From: Streptomyces purpureus
GTDB lineage: Bacteria; Actinomycetota; Actinomycetes; Streptomycetales; Streptomycetaceae
DNA length: 51,821 nt
Reading direction: 5' to 3'
Assembly (NCBI RefSeq): GCF_014648195.1
Contig: NZ_BMQQ01000032.1
Coordinates: forward strand, 30,466 to 82,286
The first letter of the stretch is position 1. Every line of letters begins with the position of its first letter. Shown piece after piece: positions 31,250 through 39,175 of the stretch. The notes under the pieces are model-generated. The model made no database searches, was not told the DNA's origin, and was given only the letters and a program-made list of their open reading frames with translations. Position numbers and translations under genes: made by a program.

Positions 31250-32290
31250 TTACACCGTCCTGTGGTCGTCTGCCGCCAGCGCGTTCCTGGCCGTCCCGCA
31301 CCAGTCGTCCCGGGCAAGAAGGGCCGCGTAGCCGTCCCGGTAGGTCTGCCACCGCGAGACGGGTCCGATCGAGCCACCGTCGCCGCCTTCACCGAGGCTC
31401 CTCGCAAGGGATGCGGCGGTGTAGGACCGACCCGGGGTAGGCCCCAGGCGCTCAACGTGACGCAAGTGCGCGGCCAGCACTTCCTCCGCGTGCGGATAGC
31501 TTGCGAGGGTCATACCCATGCCCTGGGAGTAGGTCAGGGCGTCCAGCAGCATGCCGGCGTGGTCCACGAGTTCCGGGTCCGCGGCGGATTCGGTGAGGGC
31601 CCGGTGGAGCGCCGTGGCCTGGGCCACCTTGCCGGCGAAGTATCCGTTGAGGAAGTCTCCGTCGACGGCCCTCCGCAGCAGCCAGTGCCGGACGTTCGGA
31701 CGGCCTTCGGCCAGCCGGCACAGCGCCTCGACCACATAGACCCGCCCCCAGCCGGCTACTCGGTCCGCCAGCCAGAGGAGCGGCTCCCCGCCGTCGGGAA
31801 GCCGCTCCATCGCATGGGCCGCGAGCGGGCCGAAGGTGGTGGAGAGGAGCCCGATGGTCCGGACGTACGGAACGTCGTCGGCGGTGCCCGCCGCGGCGAG
31901 CAAGGCCAGCCCTACGACGACATCGTCCGTTTCGGTTCCGTGCCTGACGAGCCAGCGCCCGGCCTCCCTGGCCCTCGCTCCTGCCCGCAGGGCAGCGGCG
32001 TTGATGCGCGGGTTGGGGTGGATGGGTACGTGGATGTCGTGGAAGCGGCCGACGAGTTGGCCGGGCACGGACCGTACGTCGGTGAAGTGCTCATCGAGGA
32101 CGGCCGCGACCTCGACCCCGACCTGATCACGTTCGCGTGGATGGGCTGGTTGCGGCCTACGGAGGCGCCGCTCCTTGTCGGGGTACGGCTCGCCGTCACG
32201 AGGCAGAGGGGTGTCGGGTGTCAGCTCGTGCAGCCGGAGGGCGTGCTCGAACAGCGTGGTCCTGGATCCGGGCATCTCGGTCCCGGGCAT
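31250..32290 (-). CDS. Hypothetical helical protein (armadillo/HEAT-like)
   Basis: 346 residues from ATG 32290; ATG 32275 and GTG 32299 are alternatives. It is helix-rich, with repeating segments such as DDVVVGLALLAAAGTADDVP, GGEPLLWLADRVAGWGRVYV and VEALCRLAEGRPNVRHWLLR, which suggests a stack of helical repeats. No catalytic motif, signal or membrane helix was found. The conserved-looking GYFAGKVAQATALHRALTES region is a distinctive core. Its promoter region, shared with the divergent VOC gene, contains a large inverted repeat. Confidence 0.72.
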   Translation of the reverse strand: MPGTEMPGSRTTLFEHALRLHELTPDTPLPRDGEPYPDKERRLRRPQPAHPRERDQVGVEVAAVLDEHFTDVRSVPGQLVGRFHDIHVPIHPNPRINAAALRAGARAREAGRWLVRHGTETDDVVVGLALLAAAGTADDVPYVRTIGLLSTTFGPLAAHAMERLPDGGEPLLWLADRVAGWGRVYVVEALCRLAEGRPNVRHWLLRRAVDGDFLNGYFAGKVAQATALHRALTESAADPELVDHAGMLLDALTYSQGMGMTLASYPHAEEVLAAHLRHVERLGPTPGRSYTAASLARSLGEGGDGGSIGPVSRWQTYRDGYAALLARDDWCGTARNALAADDHRTV

Positions 32291-32373
32291 CTCGCTCACC
32301 GGCGGACGCTGGACTCGATTCTCTTGATCATGTGCGTGAGCATGCCATCGCTGCCCTCGCCACGGCAAGGCCT

Positions 32374-32433
32374 CACTCGGCGTACCGCGTACCGCGGAAC
32401 GTACGCCGCGGACCGTACGCGGTACGCCGAGTG
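32374..32433. repeat. 60-bp inverted repeat between divergent genes
   Basis: Perfect 19-base arms, CACTCGGCGTACCGCGTAC at 32374-32392 and its complement at 32415-32433, flank a 22-base centre that itself contains CCGCGG-type inner arms. It lies about 85 bases upstream of the minus gene and 155 upstream of the VOC gene, so a regulatory or cruciform-forming site is more likely than a terminator. Confidence 0.8.
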
Positions 32434-32552
32434 CCGACGGCGCCGACACCGCGTACGCTGCGATCGAGCGCGGTCAGGTCTTCCCGTACCCCGACGTCGG
32501 GCCCCAGCGGTACACCCGCCCTGGCCGGCAGCGGCCGTGGCAGGCGCCCTGT

Positions 32553-32585
32553 GAGGAGCGGACGAGGAGCGGACGAGGAGCGGAC
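32553..32585 (+). repeat. Three tandem Shine-Dalgarno units
   Basis: The 11-mer GAGGAGCGGAC occurs three times without interruption (32553-32563, 32564-32574, 32575-32585), immediately followed by G and the ATG at 32587. Each unit contains GAGGAG, a strong ribosome binding site, with the last one at ideal distance. Confidence 0.92.
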
Positions 32586-32586
32586 G

Positions 32587-32967
32587 ATGGACATCAAGCT
32601 GGAGCTGGTCGCCGTCCCCGTCACGGACGTGGACCGGGCCAAGGCCTTCTACGAACAGGTCGGCTTCCACACCGACCACGATGTGACGGTCAGCGAGGAG
32701 ATCCGGTTCGTCCAGCTCACCCCGCCGGGATCGGCCTGCTCGATCGCCCTCGGCAAGGGCCTCACCCGGATGGCCCCCGGCTCGCTGGACAACATGCAGG
32801 TCGTGGTCGCGGACATCGAGGCGGCGCATACGGAACTGACCGCCCGGGGCATCGAGGTCAGCGAGATCGACGACCAGCCGTGGGGGTCGTTCGTCTACTT
32901 CTCGGACCCGGACGGCAACGGCTGGGCGGTTCAGCAGACCGTCCCACGCAAGGCCCCGGAGGCCTGA
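32587..32967 (+). CDS. VOC-family protein (glyoxalase/bleomycin-resistance fold)
   Basis: 126 residues with the paired beta-alpha-beta-beta-beta modules of VOC proteins: LELVAVPVTDVDRAKAFYEQ, IRFVQLTPPGSACSIALGKG, LDNMQVVVADIEAAHTELTA and WGSFVYFSDPDGNGWAVQQT. The metal-ligand Glu near the end of the second module is replaced by Gln (AVQQT). Cytoplasmic, substrate unknown. Its 3-prime end overlaps that of the convergent histidine kinase gene by 37 bases. The triple ribosome binding site suggests efficient translation. Confidence 0.9.
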   Translation: MDIKLELVAVPVTDVDRAKAFYEQVGFHTDHDVTVSEEIRFVQLTPPGSACSIALGKGLTRMAPGSLDNMQVVVADIEAAHTELTARGIEVSEIDDQPWGSFVYFSDPDGNGWAVQQTVPRKAPEA

Positions 32968-34040
32968 CCTCCCGGAAGCCGGACCGTGGCGACGAGGCCG
33001 CCGGTGGGGCGTGGGACGAGGTCGAGGGTTCCGTCGTGGGCGCGGACGACGCTGTGCACGATGGCCAGGCCGAGGCCGACGCCGGCGTGCTCGTCCGTGC
33101 GTACGCGTTCCGTCCCTCGCTGGAAGGGTTCGGTGAGGGTCGGCACGAGTTCCGTGGGCACGGGATGGCCCGTGTTCTCGACCCGTACCACGCTCGCGCC
33201 GTCCTGCGCTTCGGTGTGGACCGTCACGGTGCCGCCGGCGGGGAGGTTGTGGACGACGGCGTTCTGGACGAGGTTCGTCACCATCTGAAGCAGGAGCTCC
33301 GCCGAGCCGCTGGTCCGAGTCGCTCCACCGGTGACGTCGAGCGTGATCCCGCGCTGTTCGGCGAGGGGGAGGAGGGTTTCGGCGGCCTCTTCGGCGACGA
33401 GGGAGAGGTCGACGCTCTCCCGGCTGAAGTTCCCGCGGTCGCTGCGACTGAGCAGCAGGAGGGCCTCGGTGAGGTCGATGGCGCGCGTGTTGACAGCCTG
33501 CAGGCGTTGGAGGAGTTCGTCCTGGTCCTGGGTGGGGTGCCGGCGGGCGAGGTCGAGCAGCGCCTGTGACACGGCCAGCGGGGTGCGCAGTTCGTGGGAG
33601 GCGTTCGCGGCGAACCGACGCTGCTCGGCGACGTGCGACTCGAGTTGTTCAAGCATGGTGTCGAACGCGTCGGCGAGCTCGCGGAACTCGTCCTGGCGGC
33701 CTGCCATGCGGATCCGGTGGGAGAGCGATCCGGTCCCGGCCCTCCGTGCCGCGGCCGTGATCTGTGTGAGGGGTGCGAGCATCCGGCCGGCGAGGATCCA
33801 TCCTCCGAGGAGGCCGAAGAGGAGCAGCAAGGCCAGGGCTACGGCCGCGGCGCGACCGAAGATGCGCGAGAGGAGGTACCGGTTGGGTGAGATCCCGAGC
33901 AAGCCCTGGGAGCTGTCGGGCACGTAGCGCAGCAGGAACATCCACACCACGGCCAGGAGGACTGCGCCGGTGACGAGGACGAGTCCGGCATAGCTGAGGG
34001 TGAGTTTCAGGCGGGCGCTGAGTCCTGGGCGTCTACTCAT
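32931..34040 (-). CDS. Sensor histidine kinase
   Basis: 369 residues from the ATG at 34040, overlapping the last 8 bases of the response regulator gene. Two membrane helices (LSYAGLVLVTGAVLLAVVWM and AAVALALLLLFGLLGGWILA) enclose a short extracytoplasmic loop of about 30 residues. HAMP (RMLAPLTQITAAARRAGTGS), H-box ANASHELRTPLAVSQ with the phosphorylated His, N-box MVTNLVQNAVVHN and the G-box HAGVGLGLAIVHSVVRAHDG follow. Forms an OmpR/VanS-like two-component pair with the preceding gene. The tiny sensor loop suggests sensing within or near the membrane. Confidence 0.93.
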   Translation of the reverse strand: MSRRPGLSARLKLTLSYAGLVLVTGAVLLAVVWMFLLRYVPDSSQGLLGISPNRYLLSRIFGRAAAVALALLLLFGLLGGWILAGRMLAPLTQITAAARRAGTGSLSHRIRMAGRQDEFRELADAFDTMLEQLESHVAEQRRFAANASHELRTPLAVSQALLDLARRHPTQDQDELLQRLQAVNTRAIDLTEALLLLSRSDRGNFSRESVDLSLVAEEAAETLLPLAEQRGITLDVTGGATRTSGSAELLLQMVTNLVQNAVVHNLPAGGTVTVHTEAQDGASVVRVENTGHPVPTELVPTLTEPFQRGTERVRTDEHAGVGLGLAIVHSVVRAHDGTLDLVPRPTGGLVATVRLPGGQASGALRGTVC

Positions 34041-34749
34041 GGGGACCGCCGGTTTCGACGCGGGGACCGCCGGTTTCGACGTGCGGACCGCCGGTGTCGA
34101 TCCGGTAGCCGACGCCCGGCACCGTGGCGATGATCCAGGGTTCGCCGAGCCGTTTGCGCAGTGCGGAGACGGTGATGCGGACGGCGTTGGTGAAGGGGTC
34201 GGCGTTCTCGTCCCAGGCCCGTTCCAGCAGCTCTTCGGTGCTGACGACTCCGCCGTCCGCGGCGACGAGGACTTCGAGCACGGCGAACTGTTTGCGGGTG
34301 AGCGCGACGTAGCGTCCGTCGCGGAAGACCTCCCGGCGGAAGGGGTCGAGGCGCAGCCCCGCGATCTCGCGGACCGGGGGTCGGGCGTACCCGCGCCTGC
34401 GGTCGAGCGCCCGAAGGCGCAGGACGAGCTCCCGCAGCTCGAACGGCTTGGTGAGGTAGTCGTCGGCCCCGAGCTCGAACCCGGACGCTTTGTCGTCGAT
34501 CCGGTCGGCGGCGGTGAGCATGAGGATCGGGGTGCCGCTGCCGGAGGCGACGATGCGCCGGGCGACCTCGTCGCCGGAGGGGCCGGGGATGTCGCGGTCG
34601 AGGACCGCGAGGTCGTAGGAGTTGACGCTGAGCAGTTCCAGGGCGGAGTCGCCGTCGCCGGCGATGTCGGCGGCGATCGCCTCCAGCCGCAGACCGTCAC
34701 GGACGGCTTCGGCAAGGTACGGCTCGTCCTCCACGATCAGTACGCGCAT
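34033..34749 (-). CDS. OmpR-family response regulator with a repetitive C-terminal tail
   Basis: 238 residues. The receiver has acidic pocket VEDEP, phosphoacceptor Asp51 in LAVLDRDIPGPSGDE, the Thr of MLTAAD and Lys of YLTKPFE. The winged helix shows LTRKQFAVLEVLVAADGGVV and AVRITVSALRKRLG. It ends with an odd tail made of three near-repeats (DTGGPHV, ETGGPRV, ETGGPHE) encoded by tandem 21-base-type units at 34038-34100. The stop overlaps the kinase start. A VanZ-like gene lies just upstream, so the operon is VanZ, regulator, kinase. Confidence 0.93.
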   Translation of the reverse strand: MRVLIVEDEPYLAEAVRDGLRLEAIAADIAGDGDSALELLSVNSYDLAVLDRDIPGPSGDEVARRIVASGSGTPILMLTAADRIDDKASGFELGADDYLTKPFELRELVLRLRALDRRRGYARPPVREIAGLRLDPFRREVFRDGRYVALTRKQFAVLEVLVAADGGVVSTEELLERAWDENADPFTNAVRITVSALRKRLGEPWIIATVPGVGYRIDTGGPHVETGGPRVETGGPHE

Positions 34750-34817
34750 GTGGGAAGCCTAAGCAGCACGAGATATCGCCGGCGTATGCGACGACGTGTG
34801 CGCACCGGGCACGCGGC

Positions 34818-35588
34818 TCAGCCTGCCGGTGTCGGCGCGGGGGGAGGCTGGTCCGCGGGCGCTTCCGCCGCAGGACGAGGCCGGTCCGCCGGCGCTCCCA
34901 CCGCAGGACGAGGCCGGTCCGCCGGCGCTTCCGCCGCGGTGCGCCACCACCGGCGCGACGCCAGCGCGGCCAGCACGGCGCCGGCGGCATTGACCAGTAC
35001 GTCGTCCACGGAGGACACCCGGTCCAGCCGCAGGACGTACTGCGCGGTTTCGACGAGGATCGAGCAGCCCGCCCCCAGCGCGAGGATCCGCGGTACGGAC
35101 GAAAGCGCCGCGAACCGCATCGGGGCGAAGAACCCCAGCGCCGCGAAGACCAGCAGGTTGCCGACGGTCCCCAGGGGTCCCATGGTGACCAGGTCCCGCA
35201 GCGGTACCAGGCTCACCCGGCCGGGGACGATGCCGGCCCCGGCGCCCGGCATCATCGTCAGCCACAGGAACGGCACCGTCCCGTGGACCATGCCCACCTC
35301 GGCCAGCGACATCCGCCACGCCGACGTGACGCCGGCGGCACGCCGAAGGCGCGCCAGGGCCCACGCCACCAGCACGGCCAACGGCAGCGTGACCAACGTC
35401 ATGAGCACCACACCGTTGAACGTGTCGAGGCAGCCGTGCCACCGCCCGGCCATACACCTCGGAGCGGGCATCATCAGCGGCCGCCGTACGACGAACGCGG
35501 CGCTCGCGATGCCGAGGACCGCCAGGCCGACGAGCACGATCCTGCGCGTGCGGCGGGGCGGTGGCGGCGGGGAGGCGTTGTGGTTCAT
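34818..35588 (-). CDS. VanZ-family membrane protein with C-terminal Ala-Pro-Asp-Arg repeats
   Basis: 256 residues from ATG 35588 (GAGGG upstream). Four to five apolar helices are visible, with VanZ-type segments VHGTVPFLWLTMMPGAGAGI, LGTVGNLLVFAALGFFAPM, ILVETAQYVLRLDRVSSVDD and VLVNAAGAVLAAL. VanZ proteins lower teicoplanin binding in resistance clusters, while most actinobacterial homologues are of unknown use. The cytoplasmic tail is three 11-residue repeats (APADRPRPAVG, APADRPRPAAE, APADQPPPAP) encoded by a 33-base tandem repeat. It precedes the two-component genes by 68 bases on the same strand. Confidence 0.88.
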   Translation of the reverse strand: MNHNASPPPPPRRTRRIVLVGLAVLGIASAAFVVRRPLMMPAPRCMAGRWHGCLDTFNGVVLMTLVTLPLAVLVAWALARLRRAAGVTSAWRMSLAEVGMVHGTVPFLWLTMMPGAGAGIVPGRVSLVPLRDLVTMGPLGTVGNLLVFAALGFFAPMRFAALSSVPRILALGAGCSILVETAQYVLRLDRVSSVDDVLVNAAGAVLAALASRRWWRTAAEAPADRPRPAVGAPADRPRPAAEAPADQPPPAPTPAG

Positions 35589-35739
35589 GCCCTCATTGGA
35601 GAGGCAGGGCCGTTGCGGTGGCGTATGCGATTTTCGATACGCCCGCGATATACGGGATCCTGCGAGATCGAGACGAGTCTCCGACGTTGGGCGAATATTC
35701 ATGCTGAGCTGCGGGGCTTGTGTGGCATGCTGCCGGACG

Positions 35740-36498
35740 ATGATCACCAACTCCATACGTCGCCACGCGGTTCTCACCGTCGCCGCCGCAGTCGCCCTCA
35801 CCGCCCTGTCGGGCTGCCAGGACTCTCCGAGCGGGACAGCCGCCCCGACAGCTGCAGCCCCGGCCACCTCCGCCGCGCCCGTCGCGGGGGCCTTCGAGCC
35901 CGAGGCGGCCCTCGCGAATGCCGAGAAGACGCCCTATGCGGCGAACGTGAAGATCACGACGGAGGCTGCCGGCCGGCCGCTGTCGACCATGACCGGCCGG
36001 AGCAATTTCAACGCGCTCTTCACCGGTCGGAGCGAGATCCGTAGCTCGGCCGAGGTCCCGGCCTCCCAGTCCCTCTGGATGGAGACCGTGACCACGACCG
36101 ACGCCAACTACTTCCGCAACCGCAAGGCCGGAACCAACTGGGTGAAGGCTCCCCGTGCCGCAGGCAACAACCAGGCGGATTACGGCGCTTACGCCAAGCT
36201 CCTGCTCGCCGGCGGTCCTTCGGCGAAGAAGGGCATGGAGAACCAGGGCGGGATCCCCACCTACCACCTGGCCGGGCATCTAGAGATCGACCAGGTGGCG
36301 TCCGTCGATCCGCGTACGCACCGTTCAATGAAGGCCAAGGGCGTCACGGGCTTTGACTGCGACCAGTGGATCGACAGCAAGGGCCGCACCATCCGCTTCG
36401 AACAGCGGATGGACATGTACGGCATTCCGAGCGTCAACAAGGCCACCTTCACCGACTTCGGCCCCGCCGAGACCTTCGCGCCGCCCACCGAGGGGTGA
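35740..36498 (+). CDS. Lipoprotein, possibly of the LppX/LprG-like type
   Basis: 252 residues from ATG 35740; an in-frame ATG at 35701 would lengthen the signal. Signal peptide RRHAVLTVAAAVALTALSGC gives a lipobox LSGC, so the protein is anchored to the outer face of the membrane after Cys25. A Ser/Ala/Pro-rich linker follows, then a domain with paired segments ITTEAAGRPLSTMTGRSNFN, YFRNRKAGTNWVKAPRAAG, IPTYHLAGHLEIDQVASVDP and MDMYGIPSVNKATFTDFGP, which recalls the half-barrel of LppX/LprG or LolA-like proteins. Lipid-binding is a guess from that pattern. It is divergent from the VanZ operon. Confidence 0.82.
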   Translation: MITNSIRRHAVLTVAAAVALTALSGCQDSPSGTAAPTAAAPATSAAPVAGAFEPEAALANAEKTPYAANVKITTEAAGRPLSTMTGRSNFNALFTGRSEIRSSAEVPASQSLWMETVTTTDANYFRNRKAGTNWVKAPRAAGNNQADYGAYAKLLLAGGPSAKKGMENQGGIPTYHLAGHLEIDQVASVDPRTHRSMKAKGVTGFDCDQWIDSKGRTIRFEQRMDMYGIPSVNKATFTDFGPAETFAPPTEG

Positions 36499-36513
36499 CC
36501 GGAACCGAGGCGG

Positions 36514-36532
36514 GGGCAGCGCGCGGCTGCCC
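36514..36532. terminator. Hairpin between convergent genes
   Basis: GGGCAGC at 36514-36520 pairs with GCTGCCC at 36526-36532 around GCGCG. It lies between the lipoprotein (plus) and serine hydrolase (minus) stop codons and probably serves both. Confidence 0.55.
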
Positions 36533-36534
36533 GA

Positions 36535-37773
36535 TCACCGCATGAGCTGCCGCGCCAGGGCCGACGGCTTCTCGGCACTGGCCGGGGACGTGCCGCAGAA
36601 CTCCGCCTCGATCACGTTCACGTACAGCGAATCGTCCTGCAGCCAGTCGCCGTTGGCGTTGAACGTCAGCTGGTGCTTCCCGTCCTCCGTGCCGACCATC
36701 GCCGACAGCGAGCCGTTCGTACGCCCGCTCTTGCCCACCACCTTCACACCGCAGGACAGCGTCGCGATCTCGACGCCGAGCCCGTACCCGAGCCCCTGCG
36801 CCATCGGTACCTCGGTGAGCATCGCCTTCATCTGCGCGGGCGGCAGCAACCCGTCCCGCATCAGAGCGCGGTGGAAGCGGTTCAGGTCGCCGGTGGTGGA
36901 GATGACGTCGCCGGCGGCGCCCAGCCAGGTCATGTTCTGTTCGGTGGCATCGTGGATCTCGGCGTCAGGAGCGTCCTGGTGGAGCCGGGAGTAGCCGACG
37001 GGGTGCGGTGTGGGCATGTGCGGTGCCGTGCCGGGGAAGGACGTCTCGCGCAACTTCAGCGGCCGGATGATGCGGCGCGTGACCTCCTCGCTGTACGAGC
37101 GGCCCGTGGCCTTCTCGATGACCATTCCGGCGATCACAAAGTTCGTGTTCGAGTACGACGGCGCCTTCTGCGGGTCGGGCCGCGGCGGGTACTTGAGCTC
37201 GATCGCCACGAGTTCTTCGGGCGTGTGGGTGTCGTACCGGTGCTCCGGGAATCCGAGGCCCGCGGCATTGTGCAGAAACGCCTCGTCGTTGGTGTAGTTG
37301 GCGATACCGCTGGTGTGATTGAGGAGCTGCCGCAAGGTGATCTCGCCGCCGTCGTAGCCGTTGCCCTGAATGAGACCGGGTAGCCAGTCCTCGACCGTGT
37401 CGTCCAGGCTCAGGGCTCCTTCCGCCTCGAGCTGGAGCAGGACGGTCGCGATGAACGTCTTGGTGATGCTTGCCCCACGGAAGTGATCGCGGGCCGAACG
37501 CTCGCGGCCGGTGGCCGTGTCCGCGTAGCCGGTGGCGCCGAACCACCGCTTCCTGCCGTCCTGCGTCTGGGCGGACGCGCCAGGTAATCCGCCCTTGTCC
37601 ACCAGATCCCGCAAGGCCGCCCGCGTTGCCTCGTGCCCGGGCCTGTGCGCGCGCCCGTGCCAGGGCCCGGGCTCTGACGGTGCCGCGTGCGCGGACGAAG
37701 TGAGCGTGACCGCCCCCAGGACCAGTCCCAATGCCAGAGCGAGCGAGGCGCTACGTACGGACCCTTGCTTCAC
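36535..37773 (-). CDS. Secreted serine hydrolase, D-alanyl-D-alanine carboxypeptidase / class C beta-lactamase type
   Basis: 412 residues. Signal peptide SLALALGLVLGAVTLTSSAH then AAPS predicts secretion. The three active-site boxes are present: S-x-x-K in GASITKTFIATVLLQLEAEG, Y-S-N in PSYSNTNFVIAGMVIEKATG, and the third box as GKSGRTNG (H/KxG type with Ser-Gly). LRQLLNHTSGIANY is the typical serine hydrolase helix. It should be an extracytoplasmic D,D-peptidase or esterase acting on peptidoglycan or peptides, like the Streptomyces R61 enzyme. Unlike the chimera at 13236 it is complete. Monocistronic. Confidence 0.92.
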   Translation of the reverse strand: MKQGSVRSASLALALGLVLGAVTLTSSAHAAPSEPGPWHGRAHRPGHEATRAALRDLVDKGGLPGASAQTQDGRKRWFGATGYADTATGRERSARDHFRGASITKTFIATVLLQLEAEGALSLDDTVEDWLPGLIQGNGYDGGEITLRQLLNHTSGIANYTNDEAFLHNAAGLGFPEHRYDTHTPEELVAIELKYPPRPDPQKAPSYSNTNFVIAGMVIEKATGRSYSEEVTRRIIRPLKLRETSFPGTAPHMPTPHPVGYSRLHQDAPDAEIHDATEQNMTWLGAAGDVISTTGDLNRFHRALMRDGLLPPAQMKAMLTEVPMAQGLGYGLGVEIATLSCGVKVVGKSGRTNGSLSAMVGTEDGKHQLTFNANGDWLQDDSLYVNVIEAEFCGTSPASAEKPSALARQLMR

Positions 37774-37973
37774 AGTGACCTCCAGTTCGTCACGGGGAGC
37801 CGTGATGCTCCCTGTGACTCACGAGACTCCGAACAGGGGTCGCAGGGTTGAGCGTTGTCCCGTGTGGGCACCAGCGGCCGGCGCCTGATCCTCAGTCTTC
37901 ACACACTGATGATCACGGGTGGCCGCAGGGCTGCCTCCATCTGGTGCTGTCGAGGCGTACCTGGTGCCGGCGA
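37774..37973. other. Intergenic stretch, no supported gene
   Basis: About 200 bases upstream of the serine hydrolase and downstream of the DUF6069 gene, both on the minus strand. The 30 bases before 37773 contain GGAGG for the hydrolase. Nothing else was recognised. Confidence 0.4.
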
Positions 37974-38381
37974 TCACCCCTTGGCGGCACCGGCTCCGGC
38001 CCCACGTGGCCTGCCGCCCAGCCCTGGGATCAGCACCGCCGCCGCCAGGTGCATCAGGGCGAGGAAGAACCGGGTGCCGCCGTCCATACCGTCGCCGATG
38101 AACGGCAGGAAGGACAGAGCCAGTACGGCGCCGGCCGCCCCAGTCCAGATGGCGCGGGCTCGCCGCGTCCCAAACCGCTCCAGGGCGGCCAGCAGTCCCC
38201 AGCCGGAGAGCGACGCGAGCAGTGCGACGACCGCCACGGGCACGGCGCCGATGTCGAGCGTCTGCTCGCCGTCGGCGATCCGCAGCCGGTGCCCCAGCAG
38301 TGGGTCCGCGATCAGCCACACCAGGACGGGGGCCGAAACGGCCAGGCCCGTAATCCCCAGGCGCCTTCTGCGCGCGCTCAC
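37974..38381 (-). CDS. DUF6069-family membrane protein
   Basis: 135 residues from the GTG at 38381. Four apolar helices are seen (GITGLAVSAPVLVWLIADPL, DIGAVPVAVVALLASLSGWG, AIWTGAAGAVLALSFLPFIG, FFLALMHLAAAVLIPGLGG). The GWGLLAALERF and LMHLAAAVLIPGL segments fit DUF6069, a four-helix family common in Streptomyces, often beside TetR regulators. The GTG overlaps the TGA of a TetR remnant directly upstream (GTGA), so the pair was once translationally coupled. Function unknown. Confidence 0.82.
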   Translation of the reverse strand: MSARRRRLGITGLAVSAPVLVWLIADPLLGHRLRIADGEQTLDIGAVPVAVVALLASLSGWGLLAALERFGTRRARAIWTGAAGAVLALSFLPFIGDGMDGGTRFFLALMHLAAAVLIPGLGGRPRGAGAGAAKG

Positions 38382-38584
38382 TTGGCGCCTCCCGAGAGCG
38401 CGCCGTACAGGAAGACGTCCACCAGCTCCTGCGGGGTTAGGTCGGGCTCGTCCTCCGTACGCGGCTGGGTGAAGAGCAGTCCGAAGAAGAGGGCCGCGAT
38501 CTGCTCCGGCGGCCGGCGCAGGGCGACCTTGTCGGGCTCCACCGCCGCTGCCGTGAAGTACGCCGCGCCCCTCGACGGCGGGCG
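38378..38584 (-). pseudogene. C-terminal remnant of a TetR-family regulator
   Basis: The minus frame ending in the TGA at 38378-38380 reads YFTAAAVEPDKVALRRPPEQ, IAALFFGLLFTQPRTEDEPD and LTPQELVDVFLYGALSGGAK, the ligand-binding end of a TetR protein. It has no start codon: at 38585-38587 the upstream lipoprotein stop abuts it and the HTH is missing. A deletion between the lipoprotein gene and the regulator would explain this. DUF6069 downstream has thus lost its regulator and its translational coupling. Confidence 0.7.
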
Positions 38585-39175
38585 CTACGACGCCGTCACC
38601 TCCTCAAGACTGCACTCCTTCTCGCCGAGCGCTGTCATGGCCTGCAGGAACGCCTGTCGGCTGGCGGTCTCCTTGAGGTCCGAGACCACGTAGTAGCCGT
38701 CGATCGGTATCGGGTCGGGGAGCTCCACTTCCGCCCGCTTGAACAACCGCTCCACGTCCGCGAGCCAGGCATCGCCCGCCGCCTTCGCCGTCGCCTGACG
38801 CGCCTTGAACGGTCCGGGCGTCTCCTGCCGCCACAGCGTGTCGAGCGCGCCCCGGTATTCGGCGTGCGAGGTGCGCAGAGCCTCGAGGACCTTCCTCTTG
38901 TTGTAGGCCAGCCGACCGCTCTCCCGGTCCGCGGGCGGGACCCACCGCGAGGACGCACGCAGCTGACCGCAGGCCGTCACCACCTGCTGCTTGTACTTGA
39001 TGTCCGCGTCGGGGGCGGAGCCGTTGTTCACGCAGACGGTGGAGCCGCCCCGGTCGCCCTCGCAGGTGTTGGTGGTGCACGCGGTCAGCGGCGCGGCCAG
39101 CAGGGCCAACGCCGCGAAGGGGCCGGCAACGCCCCAACGACCCCGGGAGAGGGCCCCGGATACGTTCCCTCTCAC
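38585..39175 (-). CDS. Lipoprotein of unknown function
   Basis: 196 residues from the GTG at 39175, which overlaps the TGA of the small membrane protein gene (GTGA, 39172-39175). The signal GRWGVAGPFAALALLAAPLT ends in lipobox LTAC, so the mature protein starts at Cys. It has three further Cys in the first part (NTCEGDRGGSTVCVNNGS, VTACGQ) and a long helical body (AYNKRKVLEALRTSHAEYRG, DAWLADVERLFKRAEVELPD). No known domain. With the preceding gene, which shares the NxC...N spacing, it forms a two-gene operon. Confidence 0.8.
   Translation of the reverse strand: MRGNVSGALSRGRWGVAGPFAALALLAAPLTACTTNTCEGDRGGSTVCVNNGSAPDADIKYKQQVVTACGQLRASSRWVPPADRESGRLAYNKRKVLEALRTSHAEYRGALDTLWRQETPGPFKARQATAKAAGDAWLADVERLFKRAEVELPDPIPIDGYYVVSDLKETASRQAFLQAMTALGEKECSLEEVTAS

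Noticed and set aside
32553..32585. Tandem repeats considered as a CRISPR array
   Set aside because: The units are contiguous without spacers and are too short. The same holds for 4166-4190 and 18755-18818.
34000..35739. Upstream extension of the lipoprotein frame on the plus strand
   Set aside because: It runs antisense to the response regulator and VanZ genes and lacks a signal peptide. The lipobox places the real start at 35740 or 35701.
36535..37773. Naming the serine hydrolase a beta-lactamase
   Set aside because: SxxK, YSN and the GKSG-type box are shared by D,D-peptidases, esterases and class C enzymes; the sequence does not decide.
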